From Mucilaginibacter pedocola (GTDB taxonomy: Bacteria > Bacteroidota > Bacteroidia > Sphingobacteriales > Sphingobacteriaceae): a stretch of 64,000 nt of DNA. The position numbers and the translations under genes were made by a program. Numbering within the stretch: position 1 is the first letter of the stretch; each line of letters opens with the position of its first letter. The stretch lies in NCBI RefSeq assembly GCF_002013915.1, contig NZ_MBTF01000001.1, positions 496,001 to 560,000 on the forward strand, given 5' to 3'. This document shows, piece after piece, positions 8,670 through 17,690 of this stretch. The notes beneath the pieces are model-generated. The model was not told the DNA's origin and made no database searches. It was given only the letters and a program-made list of their open reading frames with translations.

Positions 8670-10298
8670 ATGGACTTGGAATTTAATAAGAATGAGGATG
8701 TTAACAAACAGCTCGTTTACCAATTCAATACCAAACTGCAAAAGATATTCCTTGGCGGCGGCGAAAAGGCGGCTGCCAAGCAAAAAGAAAAGGGTAAAAT
8801 GCTTGCCCGCGAACGCATAGCTTACCTGATAGACGATGATAAACCATGGCTGGAGGTTGGCGCTTTTGTGGCGGACGGCATGTATGCCGAGCACGGTGGC
8901 TGCCCAAGCGGGGGCGTAGTTTGTGGTATTGGCTACATAAGCGGCAGGCAATGTGTTGTAGTGGCTAACGATGCTACGGTTAAGGCGGGTGCATGGTTCC
9001 CTATTACCGCTAAAAAGAACCTGCGCGCGCAGGAAATAGCTATGGAGAATCGGCTGCCTATAATTTACCTGGTAGATTCGGCAGGGGTGTACCTGCCCTT
9101 ACAGGATGAAATTTTCCCTGATAAAGAGCACTTTGGCCGCATATTCCGCAACAATGCGCAGATGAGCAGTTTGGGTATTATACAGATAGCGGCTATTATG
9201 GGTTCCTGTGTTGCCGGTGGCGCTTATCTGCCCATCATGAGCGATGAGGCCATGATAGTAGAAGGTACAGGTTCGGTTTTTTTAGCGGGGTCGTATCTTG
9301 TAAAATCTGCCATTGGAGAGGATGTGGATAACGAAACCCTCGGCGGAGCAACCACCCAATGCGAAATAAGCGGCGTTACCGATTATAAACATCACAACGA
9401 TAAAGCCTGTCTCGATTCTATCAAAAACATTATGAGCAAGGTAGGCGACTATAATAAAGCCGGTTTCGACCGTGTAAAGCCATCGGCACCTAAGCTAAAC
9501 GAAAAGGATATATACGGCATACTGCCCGATAACCGCGAAAAGGCTTACGACATGCGCGAGATTATACTACGTCTGCTCGACGATTCGGACCTTGAAGAAT
9601 ACAAGGCAGGCTACGGTCAATCGATCATTTGCGGATTGGGGCGCATAGACGGATGGGCAGTGGGTATTGTGGCTAATCAGCGCAAAGTAGTGAAATCGAA
9701 AAAAGGGGAGATGCAGTTCGGCGGGGTGATCTATTCCGACAGTGCTGACAAAGCCACGCGCTTTATCATGAATTGTAACCAAAAGAAAATTCCGCTGGTG
9801 TTTTTGCAGGATGTTACCGGTTTTATGGTTGGCAGCCGCAGCGAACATGGGGGTATTATAAAAGATGGTGCAAAAATGGTGAACGCTGTTGCTAATTCTG
9901 TTGTGCCTAAGTTTACCATTGTGGTTGGTAACTCCTACGGTGCCGGCAATTACGCTATGTGCGGCAAGGCCTACGATCCAAGGTTGATATACGCCTGGCC
10001 ATCGGCAAAAATTGCGGTGATGGGCGGCGCACAGGCTGCAAAGGTATTGGTGCAAATGCAATCGGCCGGCCTGAAAGCAAAAGGTGAGGAGGTAGACGAA
10101 GCCAAAGAAGCCGAATTGCTAAAGCAAACTACCGATAGGTATAACGCCCAAACCACGCCTTACTATGCTGCGGCGCGGCTATGGGTTGATGGTATTATAG
10201 ACCCGCTGGAAACCAGAAAGGTGATATCTTTAGGTATTGAAGCGGCCAACCACGCGCCAATTGAGAAGGCATTTAATGTGGGGGTGATACAAACCTAA
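8670..10298 (+). CDS. acyl-CoA carboxylase beta subunit (methylcrotonyl-CoA-carboxylase-like carboxyltransferase)
   Basis: The 542-residue protein is a complete carboxyltransferase of the ACC/PCC/MCC beta family. The N-terminal half holds KARERI-type sequence (MLARERIAYLIDDD), HGGCPSGGVVCGIGYI and MGSCVAGGAYLP. The C-terminal half holds FGGVIYSDSADKATRFI, LQDVTGFMVGSRSEHGGIIK and GNSYGAGNYAMCGKAYDPR. It moves CO2 from carboxybiotin to an acyl-CoA; the C-terminal motifs look most like methylcrotonyl-CoA carboxylase. No biotin-carboxylase or BCCP gene is adjacent, so the alpha partner must lie elsewhere. The exact acyl-CoA cannot be fixed from sequence reading. Confidence 0.92.
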   Translation: MDLEFNKNEDVNKQLVYQFNTKLQKIFLGGGEKAAAKQKEKGKMLARERIAYLIDDDKPWLEVGAFVADGMYAEHGGCPSGGVVCGIGYISGRQCVVVANDATVKAGAWFPITAKKNLRAQEIAMENRLPIIYLVDSAGVYLPLQDEIFPDKEHFGRIFRNNAQMSSLGIIQIAAIMGSCVAGGAYLPIMSDEAMIVEGTGSVFLAGSYLVKSAIGEDVDNETLGGATTQCEISGVTDYKHHNDKACLDSIKNIMSKVGDYNKAGFDRVKPSAPKLNEKDIYGILPDNREKAYDMREIILRLLDDSDLEEYKAGYGQSIICGLGRIDGWAVGIVANQRKVVKSKKGEMQFGGVIYSDSADKATRFIMNCNQKKIPLVFLQDVTGFMVGSRSEHGGIIKDGAKMVNAVANSVVPKFTIVVGNSYGAGNYAMCGKAYDPRLIYAWPSAKIAVMGGAQAAKVLVQMQSAGLKAKGEEVDEAKEAELLKQTTDRYNAQTTPYYAAARLWVDGIIDPLETRKVISLGIEAANHAPIEKAFNVGVIQT

Positions 10299-10310
10299 CT
10301 TGGCTTCATT

Positions 10311-10533
10311 TTAACCGCAAAGCACGCAAAGAATTTGCAAATTCATTAGCGCAAAGAGCACAAAGACAAAGAAATAGTTGATCATGTCACGGGGAACACC
10401 CTCTAAGGCGCGCTGCAGAAACGAAACTTTGTAAAATCTTTGCGCCCTTTGCGCTGAATCGAAGCCCTCTATTAAGCTTCAGTTAAAAATCTTTGCGCTC
10501 TTTGCGTTTCTTCTTTGTGGACTTTGCGGTTAA
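10311..10533. repeat. large imperfect inverted repeat of cgcaaag / ctttgcg words
   Basis: The left end ttaaccgcaaag (10311-10322) is the exact complement of ctttgcggttaa (10522-10533). Both arms continue as strings of gcaaag or ctttgc words for about 50 bases. The element fills the space before the M19 dipeptidase gene and contains an apparent upstream start, which argues that translation begins at 10562 outside the repeat. Confidence 0.65.
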
Positions 10534-10561
10534 AAAGCCAACTTATTCCTATCTTCCATCC

Positions 10562-11737
10562 ATGAAGAAAATTCTAACCGCATTTTTGCTGCTATCTGCC
10601 TTAAAACTTTCCGCACAGGATGTACAAAAGCTCCATCAAAAAGCCATTTTAATAGATACCCATAACGACTTCATCTCCAATGAACTCATCACGGGGAATG
10701 ATGCAGGGAAGCTTTTATCCACCGGTAACTTCGATTTGGTGCGTGCCAAACAAGGCGGATTGGATGTACAGGTATTTTCGATCTGGTGCGGCGACCAATA
10801 TGGCAACGGAACTGCCTTTGCTTACGCTAACCGCGAGATAGATTCACTGCAGGTCCTTATCAAGCGCAACCCAGATAGGATGATGCTGGTTACCAACGCC
10901 AAGCAACTAAAGAAGGCAGTAAAACAACATAAGCTCGCCGCTATGGTAGGCGTAGAAGGCGGCCACATGATAGAGGACAGGCTGGATTATGTTGACAGCC
11001 TGATAAAACGCGGCATGTGCTACCTTACGCTCACCTGGAATAATAGTACAAGTTGGGCAACATCGGCGCGTGATGAAACCCTGCATGGTGATACGCTAAA
11101 ACACAAGGGCCTAACCGATTTGGGCAAACAGATCGTAAAAAAATTGAACGACGAGGGCGTTATGATAGACTTATCGCACCCCGGCGAACAAACCTTTAAG
11201 GATGTAATGGCAATTACCAAAAAGCCGGTTATAGCTTCGCATAGTTGCGCCTACGCGCTCAACCCGCACCGCCGCAACCTGAAAGATTATCAGCTAAAAG
11301 CCATTGCAGATAACGGTGGCGTGGTGTTCCTGAATTTCTATAGTGGCTTTATTGATAGCACTTACGAAACAAAACATGCAGCTTTTATGGAAAGGCACAA
11401 ACCCCAGTTCGATTCGTTGCGCGTGGTTTATAACGATTACGATCTCGCCAGCATCCGCCTTAACGAACTCAACAAAGCCGAAGCCGACCAATTGCGCCCG
11501 CCGCTGAGCATGCTCATCAAGCATATAGATTACATGGTAAAAATAATGGGTGCAGACCACGTGGGTATCGGCTCTGATTTCGACGGGGCAGAATCATATC
11601 CCTTGGGTTTGGATAGTGTAACTGATTATTATAAGATTACTGAAGAACTGGTGAAGATTGGCTATTCTGACAAGGATATCAAAAAGATACTGGGCGAAAA
11701 TTTTATCAGGGTTTTGAAGGCGAATAAGGGAAAGTAG
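10562..11737 (+). CDS. membrane dipeptidase (peptidase family M19), secreted
   Basis: The ATG at 10562 is chosen because it gives a proper signal peptide (MKKILTAFLLLSALKLSAQ); a longer frame from 10493 would start inside an intergenic repeat. The 391-residue protein carries M19 zinc-site motifs: IDTHNDF near the mature N-terminus, VGVEGG, MIDLSHPG, VIASHSCAYAL and the C-terminal GIGSDFDG. Family members are binuclear zinc enzymes that split dipeptides. It acts in the periplasm or at the surface. It is followed after 24 bp by a secreted MORN/TonB-like protein on the same strand, a possible pair. Confidence 0.93.
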   Translation: MKKILTAFLLLSALKLSAQDVQKLHQKAILIDTHNDFISNELITGNDAGKLLSTGNFDLVRAKQGGLDVQVFSIWCGDQYGNGTAFAYANREIDSLQVLIKRNPDRMMLVTNAKQLKKAVKQHKLAAMVGVEGGHMIEDRLDYVDSLIKRGMCYLTLTWNNSTSWATSARDETLHGDTLKHKGLTDLGKQIVKKLNDEGVMIDLSHPGEQTFKDVMAITKKPVIASHSCAYALNPHRRNLKDYQLKAIADNGGVVFLNFYSGFIDSTYETKHAAFMERHKPQFDSLRVVYNDYDLASIRLNELNKAEADQLRPPLSMLIKHIDYMVKIMGADHVGIGSDFDGAESYPLGLDSVTDYYKITEELVKIGYSDKDIKKILGENFIRVLKANKGK

Positions 11738-11761
11738 TATCTTTAGCGAAACCTTATCAAA

Positions 11762-12703
11762 ATGAAATACCTGATTTTTATTCTGCTTTTTTGCTGCCTC
11801 AATGTCTCTGCGCAGGTTTCTAAGTATTACATTGCCGCAAACGGGCAACAAACTACTAAACCTAATAAAGCAACATCCTACCTTCTTATTGAAAAACTTG
11901 ATCAGGATTCCGCATATCTGGTAACACAATATGATATGCTTGATACTATAATGTTTAAAGGTACCTACAAAGACAGTACAATGAAAATTCCTCACGGAAA
12001 ATTTACAACGTATGCTAAATTTAGGATCCCGGCAGATTATAATGTATTTAAATCAACAACAGATACTAACACCTATGTATCAAGTTCGGGGTACTATTTA
12101 AACGGGCTTAAGTCAGGAGCCTGGGTAACTTATTACAAACGGGGAAAAAAATCGGACATTAGCTATTACCAGGATGGGAAGTTAAATGGTTTATTTCAGG
12201 CTTTTACTAAACCTGATGAAGATTTGATCACTGAAGGCTATATGGTAAACGATAAGCGAGAGGGTATTTGGCATATGCTTGAAAAAGGTGCTTATTACGA
12301 AGCTGTATTCGAGAACGATAAATTGAAGAAAAAGACTTTAGTTGAACAAAACGCTTATCCTGAAAACGACTTTTTAGAGTACGTTTTGGATAAGATGCGT
12401 CGTTTCCGCCAGGCTGGCCAACAGCAAGAGTTTTATTTTGAGGCAACTATCAATAGTAAAGGAGAAGTAAAAGATCCGAAGGTATTAAGCGAACCCTCGC
12501 CGGATGCGGACAAAACCTTGCGTATTGCTCTTTTACATGCACCCAGGTTTACTGCAGCGGTAAAGGACAGAGTTAAGGTAGAACAAAATGTAAAATTACG
12601 TATTACGTTTATACCCCCTACTTCAAAAACCGGACGAATGTTCATAACACAAACACTTAACGAGAGCGTTAAATTGCCACACGTGGACAGCCCGGCTAAT
12701 TAA
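11762..12703 (+). CDS. secreted protein with MORN/YwqK-like repeats and TonB-C-like tail
   Basis: The signal peptide is MKYLIFILLFCCLNVSAQ. Residues about 110-185 have MORN/YwqK-like elements (GYYLNGLKSGAWVTYYKRGK, YYQDGKLNGLFQAF, GYMVNDKREGIWHM). The last 100 residues (FYFEATINSKGEVKDPKVL, then RIALLHAPRFTAA) resemble the C-terminal domain of TonB-like energy-transfer proteins, fused here to a secreted rather than membrane-anchored protein. This layout is common in Bacteroidetes. Function unknown; the repeats suggest a scaffold or surface protein. Confidence 0.75.
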   Translation: MKYLIFILLFCCLNVSAQVSKYYIAANGQQTTKPNKATSYLLIEKLDQDSAYLVTQYDMLDTIMFKGTYKDSTMKIPHGKFTTYAKFRIPADYNVFKSTTDTNTYVSSSGYYLNGLKSGAWVTYYKRGKKSDISYYQDGKLNGLFQAFTKPDEDLITEGYMVNDKREGIWHMLEKGAYYEAVFENDKLKKKTLVEQNAYPENDFLEYVLDKMRRFRQAGQQQEFYFEATINSKGEVKDPKVLSEPSPDADKTLRIALLHAPRFTAAVKDRVKVEQNVKLRITFIPPTSKTGRMFITQTLNESVKLPHVDSPAN

Positions 12704-12750
12704 GTTAATAAGTTTTACTGGTAGTTGACCCTGCGGCCTGCACTTTTTAT

Positions 12751-12758
12751 TAGATTTG
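12751..12758 (+). promoter_or_regulatory. probable -7 box of trxB
   Basis: TAGATTTG matches the Bacteroidetes TAnnTTTG -7 consensus and lies 23 bp before the trxB ATG. A TTG 23 bp further upstream is a poor -33 candidate by spacing. Confidence 0.5.
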
Positions 12759-12781
12759 CACCATAATTTCTAAAGAACAAA

Positions 12782-13738
12782 ATGTCACAAGATATAGAAC
12801 ACGTAAAATGCCTTATTATAGGCTCGGGCCCTGCCGGTTATACTGCTGCTATTTATGCTTCGCGCGCCGACCTTAAGCCTGTTATGTATACCGGTATGCT
12901 GGCCGGCGGCCAACTTACCCAAACTACCGATGTAGAAAACTTCCCCGGTTACCCAAATGGCATTATGGGCCCCGAAATGATGGAAGATTTTCGTAAACAA
13001 GCTGAGCGCCTGGGTACCGATATCCGCTTTGGTTATGTAAGCTCTGTTGATTTTTCGTCGCTGCCGCATAAAGTGGTGGTTGATGAGGTTAAAACCATTT
13101 TGGCCGATACCGTTATTGTTTCTACAGGTGCATCTGCAAAATGGCTGGGTTTAGAGTCGGAGCAAAAATACAGCGGCTTTGGCGTATCTGCCTGTGCTGT
13201 GTGCGACGGTTTCTTTTTTAAGGGGCAGGATGTAGCCATTGTTGGGGCAGGAGATACCGCTGCCGAAGAAGCTACCTACCTGGCCAAATTGGCCCGCAAG
13301 GTTTACATGATCGTTCGCCGCGACGAGTTCCGCGCTTCAAAAGCCATGGTACACCGCGTACTGAATACCCCGAACATAGAGATATTATACAATACCGAAA
13401 CTACCGAAATACTGGGCGACGGACAAAGCGTTACCGGCGTAAAGGTTTGCAATAATGTTACTAACGAAACCACCCAGTTAGATGTAACAGGTTTCTTTGT
13501 GGCTATTGGCCATAAACCAAATACCGATATTTTCCAGGGTTGGTTAAATATGGATTCTACGGGCTACATCATTACCCGTCCGGGCTCTACCGAAACAAAC
13601 GTAGAAGGCGTATTTTGCTGCGGCGATGCGCAAGACCATATCTACCGCCAGGCCGTAACCGCTGCAGGCACAGGCTGTATGGCCGCTATTGATGCTGAGC
13701 GTTACTTGGCCGCTAAAGAACATGTGGTAACGGCATAA
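12782..13738 (+). CDS. trxB: thioredoxin-disulfide reductase
   Basis: The 318-residue flavoprotein has FAD-binding GSGPAGY (14-20), NADPH-binding GAGDTAAEEA, the redox pair in SACAVCDG (Cys138 and Cys141) and a C-terminal FAD motif with FCCGDAQD. It reduces thioredoxin with NADPH and keeps cytosolic thiols reduced. The redox centre reads CAVC rather than the usual CATC, which still keeps both cysteines. It stands alone with its own promoter and a strong shared hairpin after it. Confidence 0.97.
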   Translation: MSQDIEHVKCLIIGSGPAGYTAAIYASRADLKPVMYTGMLAGGQLTQTTDVENFPGYPNGIMGPEMMEDFRKQAERLGTDIRFGYVSSVDFSSLPHKVVVDEVKTILADTVIVSTGASAKWLGLESEQKYSGFGVSACAVCDGFFFKGQDVAIVGAGDTAAEEATYLAKLARKVYMIVRRDEFRASKAMVHRVLNTPNIEILYNTETTEILGDGQSVTGVKVCNNVTNETTQLDVTGFFVAIGHKPNTDIFQGWLNMDSTGYIITRPGSTETNVEGVFCCGDAQDHIYRQAVTAAGTGCMAAIDAERYLAAKEHVVTA

Positions 13739-13770
13739 GCCTTAAGCCCAAAGTTAAAAGTCTAAAGTAG

Positions 13771-13816
13771 AAAGTCCGAAGCCTTGAGGTCATATTGATT
13801 CGAGGCTTCGGACTTT
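13771..13816. terminator. bidirectional hairpin between trxB and purE
   Basis: 14-bp perfect arms aaagtccgaagcct (13771-13784) and aggcttcggacttt (13803-13816) with T-rich flank. It belongs by sequence to the aagtc/gactt repeat family also seen at 19189-19258 and 34334-34392. Confidence 0.75.
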
Positions 13817-13868
13817 TGTGTTAAATTGATAACTCTTAACTTAAGGCTTTGGACTTTCGACTCGCGAC

Positions 13869-14360
13869 TTAAGACTCCATTTCCTTTGCAGACTCGATCA
13901 CTTTATTTGCCAATTCTTCTTTAAAGGCTTTCAAATTAGCTACGATATGCTCATCGGCTGTAGAAAGTATTTGTGCAGCTAATATACCTGCGTTTTTTGC
14001 AGCGTTGAGTGCAACAGTAGCTACAGGTATACCGTTCGGCATTTGCAAAATACTTAGGATAGAATCCCAACCATCTATAGAATTGCTCGATTTTACAGGA
14101 ACGCCAATTACAGGCAAATGGGTTAGTGATGCTACCATGCCGGGCAAATGCGCAGCGCCACCGGCGCCGGCTATAATTACTTTTATACCACGGTCAGCAG
14201 CGGCACGGGCGTAGCTGAACATGCGGTCGGGCGTGCGGTGTGCCGATACCACTGTAATTTCATATTCAACACCCAGTTCTTTTAAAACATCCGCAGCATC
14301 CTGCATAATTACCAGGTCTGATTTGCTGCCCATAATAATGGCTATTTTAGCTTGGCTCAT
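13869..14360 (-). CDS. purE: 5-(carboxyamino)imidazole ribonucleotide mutase
   Basis: The 163-residue product has the class I PurE signature: IIMGSKSDL near the N-terminus, VSAHRTPDRMF, and GAGGAAHLPGMVA. It converts N5-CAIR made by PurK to CAIR in purine synthesis. ATG at 14360 is preferred; an in-frame GTG at 14384 would begin in the edge of an inverted repeat and adds eight residues that are not typical. purK lies upstream on the same strand, with two unrelated genes in between, so a shared transcript is possible. Confidence 0.96.
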   Translation of the reverse strand: MSQAKIAIIMGSKSDLVIMQDAADVLKELGVEYEITVVSAHRTPDRMFSYARAAADRGIKVIIAGAGGAAHLPGMVASLTHLPVIGVPVKSSNSIDGWDSILSILQMPNGIPVATVALNAAKNAGILAAQILSTADEHIVANLKAFKEELANKVIESAKEMES

Positions 14361-14383
14361 ATCGTTTTTGATAGTTTTTTGCA

Positions 14384-14482
14384 CGTCATGCCGAATTTAT
14401 TTCGGCACCCCACATGCAAAGTTCTTGACTGTACATATTGGCTACCTGCCGTGTGGGGTGCTGAAACAGGTTCAGCATGACG
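14384..14482. repeat. dispersed palindromic element upstream of purE
   Basis: Two 33-base arms (14384-14416 and 14450-14482) are inverted copies with about five mismatches. The ends read cgtcatgc and gcatgacg. Inner text such as ttcagcatgacg and caccccaca resembles an intergenic repeat I recall from Sphingobacteriaceae genomes. The arms enclose a 33-base loop. It separates the TlpA-like gene from purE and could be a non-coding mobile palindrome or an RNA hairpin. Confidence 0.65.
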
Positions 14483-14507
14483 TTACTTTTAATAAGCCGC
14501 AAAAATG

Positions 14508-15353
14508 CTAATTTTTATTCAAAGCCAAATATTTATCAAGCAGGTTATATATCACCTCTACATCGCTGGGGCGTGGGGCATTGTTATCGGCCACTTTTCC
14601 CGTTTTATCCATAATCAAATACCTGGGCATGGCTACCACTGTATCGCGGCTGCCGCGTATGGCCTGCTTAAACAGGTTTCGGTAATCGGTTTCGTTAAGA
14701 AATATGTGGCTGCCCTCAATATCGTATTTGGCTAACTGCTGGCGCCAAACAGATTCGTGCCCGCCGCACACGTAGAGATAAGCAATATCATTCCGGTTTT
14801 TGTACTTGGCTTTTAGTTGCTTGGTAAAGTTGCGGAACTCGGCCAGGCAGGGGCCGCAGGTGGTTCCCCAGAAATCTACATACACCACCTTGCCTTTAAA
14901 GTTTCGGTTATATATGCTCTGCAATGTAGTATCGGCACCCGATCGGCTGATGAGTTTTATTTTTTCGTTCCCCGTAAAACTATACCACGAAAATACCTTT
15001 AAGGCAATGCTTACCGCTACTAACAATATCACCGTGCCCGATGCCTGCCAAAACTCGAATGAGGGCTGCCTTTTGTACCGGCTGAACAGGTAAATGCCGG
15101 CGCACAAAAGTATCAGGCTCAGGAAGCTTTTAATATACATCATGGCCATCAGGTAATTATTAGCCGTCAAAATATGATCCAACACCTGCGTTTTCTGCGC
15201 TTGCGAAAGGTTGTAACTATTGTAAACCGTTTCGATGGTTTCGTCGTGCACCTCGCGGACCCAATCGATGTAATGTTTAGGGATATCCAGTACAATGAGG
15301 GGGATAAGCGCCAGCAGAATAGAGGCTGCCCAAAAGAGTTTAGATTTGATCAT
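14508..15353 (-). CDS. membrane-anchored TlpA/ResA-like thioredoxin-fold protein
   Basis: The 281-residue protein has three hydrophobic segments (about residues 5-24, 68-91 and 105-124) followed by a periplasmic thioredoxin-like domain with active site FWGTTCGPC (Cys166, Cys169). In place of the usual W-C-x-x-C there is T-T-C-G-P-C after the FWG. Members reduce disulfides outside the cytoplasm or in cytochrome c maturation. It lies in the same-strand run purK - hypothetical - this gene - purE. A link to purine synthesis is not evident. The direct partner is unknown. Confidence 0.85.
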   Translation of the reverse strand: MIKSKLFWAASILLALIPLIVLDIPKHYIDWVREVHDETIETVYNSYNLSQAQKTQVLDHILTANNYLMAMMYIKSFLSLILLCAGIYLFSRYKRQPSFEFWQASGTVILLVAVSIALKVFSWYSFTGNEKIKLISRSGADTTLQSIYNRNFKGKVVYVDFWGTTCGPCLAEFRNFTKQLKAKYKNRNDIAYLYVCGGHESVWRQQLAKYDIEGSHIFLNETDYRNLFKQAIRGSRDTVVAMPRYLIMDKTGKVADNNAPRPSDVEVIYNLLDKYLALNKN

Positions 15354-15463
15354 TTGTTGCGTTGTTTAGTATTTGCAACAATGTTACGGCACGGCTAACG
15401 CTTAGCTAAATGGATGGGACAAAACCGGCTATTTGTGTGACGAATGCAATAACCTCCCGCGTA

Positions 15464-16153
15464 TTACTTAAAGTCTTCCTCGCCCCATTGCTTTTTACGC
15501 TTGCGGGTACTAAGTTTCACTATCAGGAAAACTATACCACCAAGTACAATTATTACAATTGCCACGCCGGTAAATTTGCCAATGATTTGCCCCGTTTTGA
15601 AAGCTACCTGTTCGTCGGCATCCTGAGATATTTCGTCGGCCTTTGCGTTCAACTTAAACGATGTGAAAAACTCCCGTATATTTTTATCATCCGGCTTTAG
15701 TTCTTTTGGCGAAACAACAGCATAGGTAAACAAGGTGTCGTTTAAAAACACCACCTGCTGGTAACCATAAAAATCTTCTTTGGAGGCAGGGGTTACACCC
15801 TTGTAAGAAAATTGGAGCCCTTTAAGCTTTTCTATCGGCACCTCTTTTTTATAGATCAGCTTGCCACTGGTGCTGTTGAGGTTGCCTTCTATAAAATCAT
15901 CGTATAAGGCTTCAAGAGAGTTTCCGCTAATGGCATTCTTTAAACCGGAATTAGCCGGAGAGATGGCCGCAACGTAGGCAATTCCGCCGTGGGTTAATGT
16001 ATACGCACTCATGCCCTGTGCGGGTGTGCTATACGATGGCGTATCCGGAAATTGTATTTGCGCAAGCCTGCTCAGTTGCTGCTGGTAACTAAGCTGTGCA
16101 AAAGACTGTACGGTAACTATTAAAAACGATAAGGCAAGGAGTACTTTTTTCAT
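15464..16153 (-). CDS. hypothetical protein with signal peptide and C-terminal membrane anchor
   Basis: The N-terminus MKKVLLALSFLIVTVQSFAQ is a signal peptide. A second hydrophobic stretch (about residues 195-214, GVAIVIIVLGGIVFLIV) is followed by a basic tail, so the body of about 170 residues probably lies outside the cytoplasm and is held by the C-terminal helix. I see no known domain. It is 11 bp downstream of purK on the same strand and so is probably cotranscribed with it. Confidence 0.7.
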   Translation of the reverse strand: MKKVLLALSFLIVTVQSFAQLSYQQQLSRLAQIQFPDTPSYSTPAQGMSAYTLTHGGIAYVAAISPANSGLKNAISGNSLEALYDDFIEGNLNSTSGKLIYKKEVPIEKLKGLQFSYKGVTPASKEDFYGYQQVVFLNDTLFTYAVVSPKELKPDDKNIREFFTSFKLNAKADEISQDADEQVAFKTGQIIGKFTGVAIVIIVLGGIVFLIVKLSTRKRKKQWGEEDFK

Positions 16154-16164
16154 TGATGCCTAAT

Positions 16165-17304
16165 TTAGGCAATAACTTTTAAAGTTTGCTGCACAAAGCG
16201 AGCCTTTTCAATAGCGCGCTCGCGGTCGTTATCTACAATAGTTACGTGCCCCATTTTGCGGAAGGGTTTAGTTAGGGCCTTGCCATAAAGGTGTACGTAC
16301 ACGCCGGCGCATTTCAATATCTTCTCTATTCCCTGGTAAACTGCGGGGCCTTCGTAACCTGGCTCGCCTAATACATTTACCATAATGGCATTGCTTAGGC
16401 AGGCAGTATCGCCAAGAGGCTGATTAAATATGGCGCGCAAATGCTGCTCGAACTGAGATACCACGTTACCCTCAATACTTTGGTGGCCACTGTTATGCGG
16501 GCGTGGCGCCAACTCGTTCACCAGTATTTTGCCGTTCTTGTCTAAAAACATCTCTACCGCCAGCAAACCAACAATATTTAATGTTTCGGCAATTTTCTTG
16601 GCGATGTTTTCGGCCTCCTGCTGTATCTCGAAAGAGAAAGTAGATGGCGATATCAGGAACTCTACCAAATTAGCTTCTGGGTTAAATTCCATCTCTACCA
16701 GTGGGAAGGTTTTTACTTCGCCGCTCTCGTTACGGGCAACTATTACGGCTATCTCTTTCTCAAAATCTACCATACGCTCCACCAGGCTTGGTTCGGTGAA
16801 GGCACCGGCCAGGTAACTTTCGTCAACTACTTTATAAACGCCTTTGCCATCGTAACCATCGCGACGGAGTTTTTGAATGTATGGAAAGGGGATATGCGTA
16901 TCTTTTAACTGCTGCGCCGATGATATGATCTGGAATTCGGCAGTTGGTATTTCGTTCTCTTTAAAGAATTGCTTCTGCAGGCCTTTATCCTGTATCAAAC
17001 GGATAATGCGCGATTGCGGGTAAACCACAACGCCCTCTTTCTCCAGTTGCTCCAGCGCATCTACGTTCACCTTCTCTATCTCTATGGTGAGCAGGTCGAC
17101 CTTTTTACCAAAGTTGTAAACGGTTTCGTAATCGCTCAACGAGCCTACCACAAATTCGTTGCAGAGGCGGCGGCAGGGTGCCTCGCGGTCAGGGTCTAAT
17201 ATTTTAACGGTTACGTTGTAATTAATGGCTTGCTGTATGAGCATGCGGCCCAGTTGGCCACCACCCAAAATACCTAATCGAAGATCGCCGTAGAATGCTT
17301 TCAT
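16165..17304 (-). CDS. purK: 5-(carboxyamino)imidazole ribonucleotide synthase
   Basis: The 379-residue ATP-grasp enzyme begins with the nucleotide-fold motif LGILGGGQLGRML and has LRRDGYDGKGVYKV in the ATP-grasp part and VNELAPRPHNSGH near residue 265. It makes N5-CAIR from AIR, bicarbonate and ATP; PurE then acts. Its downstream neighbour is 11 bp away. The 386-bp gap upstream to icd is filled mainly by an inverted repeat. Confidence 0.96.
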   Translation of the reverse strand: MKAFYGDLRLGILGGGQLGRMLIQQAINYNVTVKILDPDREAPCRRLCNEFVVGSLSDYETVYNFGKKVDLLTIEIEKVNVDALEQLEKEGVVVYPQSRIIRLIQDKGLQKQFFKENEIPTAEFQIISSAQQLKDTHIPFPYIQKLRRDGYDGKGVYKVVDESYLAGAFTEPSLVERMVDFEKEIAVIVARNESGEVKTFPLVEMEFNPEANLVEFLISPSTFSFEIQQEAENIAKKIAETLNIVGLLAVEMFLDKNGKILVNELAPRPHNSGHQSIEGNVVSQFEQHLRAIFNQPLGDTACLSNAIMVNVLGEPGYEGPAVYQGIEKILKCAGVYVHLYGKALTKPFRKMGHVTIVDNDRERAIEKARFVQQTLKVIA

Positions 17305-17374
17305 AGTTTAAAGGGCAAATTTAACCTAAATCTTCGGAAAATACGGTCACACAGACGTACAAATTGCGTTCGCG

Positions 17375-17551
17375 AAAAGGTGGCACCTAACGGAGCCATG
17401 GATTTTCGTTCAATTTTCTACAAACACGGGGCTACCCTGTAGCCTCAATTATCCTCCCATATATTTACACCATTCCAGACGCTCCGGTAGGAGCATCGTG
17501 TTTGTAGAATAGCTAAAAATGAATGTACGGCTCCGTTAGGTGCCACCTTTT
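17375..17551. repeat. 177-bp nested inverted repeat element
   Basis: The outer arms aaaaggtggcacctaacg... (17375-17397) and its exact 23-base complement (17529-17551) enclose a second inverted pair, ttctacaaacac (17416-17427) and gtgtttgtagaa (17498-17509). The element has no coding sequence and lies between purK and icd, which are divergent. The size, terminal arms and lack of a gene fit a miniature transposable element or a large palindromic repeat. Apart from it and the icd promoter I see nothing in this 386-bp gap. Confidence 0.7.
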
Positions 17552-17652
17552 GTGGTTTTTATTATCACAATTCGCTGAATAATTTGTTAACAGACATGGC
17601 TGACTTAGGTAACAATAAGCTATGCATACATAGATAAAAGCCCTCAAAACCG

Positions 17653-17660
17653 TACCTTTG
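17653..17660 (+). promoter_or_regulatory. probable -7 box of icd
   Basis: TACCTTTG fits TAnnTTTG and is 30 bp before the ATG at 17691. A possible upstream TTG start (17658) falls inside this box, so it would not be in the transcript, which supports the 17691 start. Confidence 0.5.
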
Positions 17661-17690
17661 CGCCGTTTTTTACTATTTTATATATTTTCT

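Noticed and set aside
10493..10561. longer start of the M19 gene
   Set aside because: The extra 23 residues come from a cgcaaag repeat and would hide the signal peptide.
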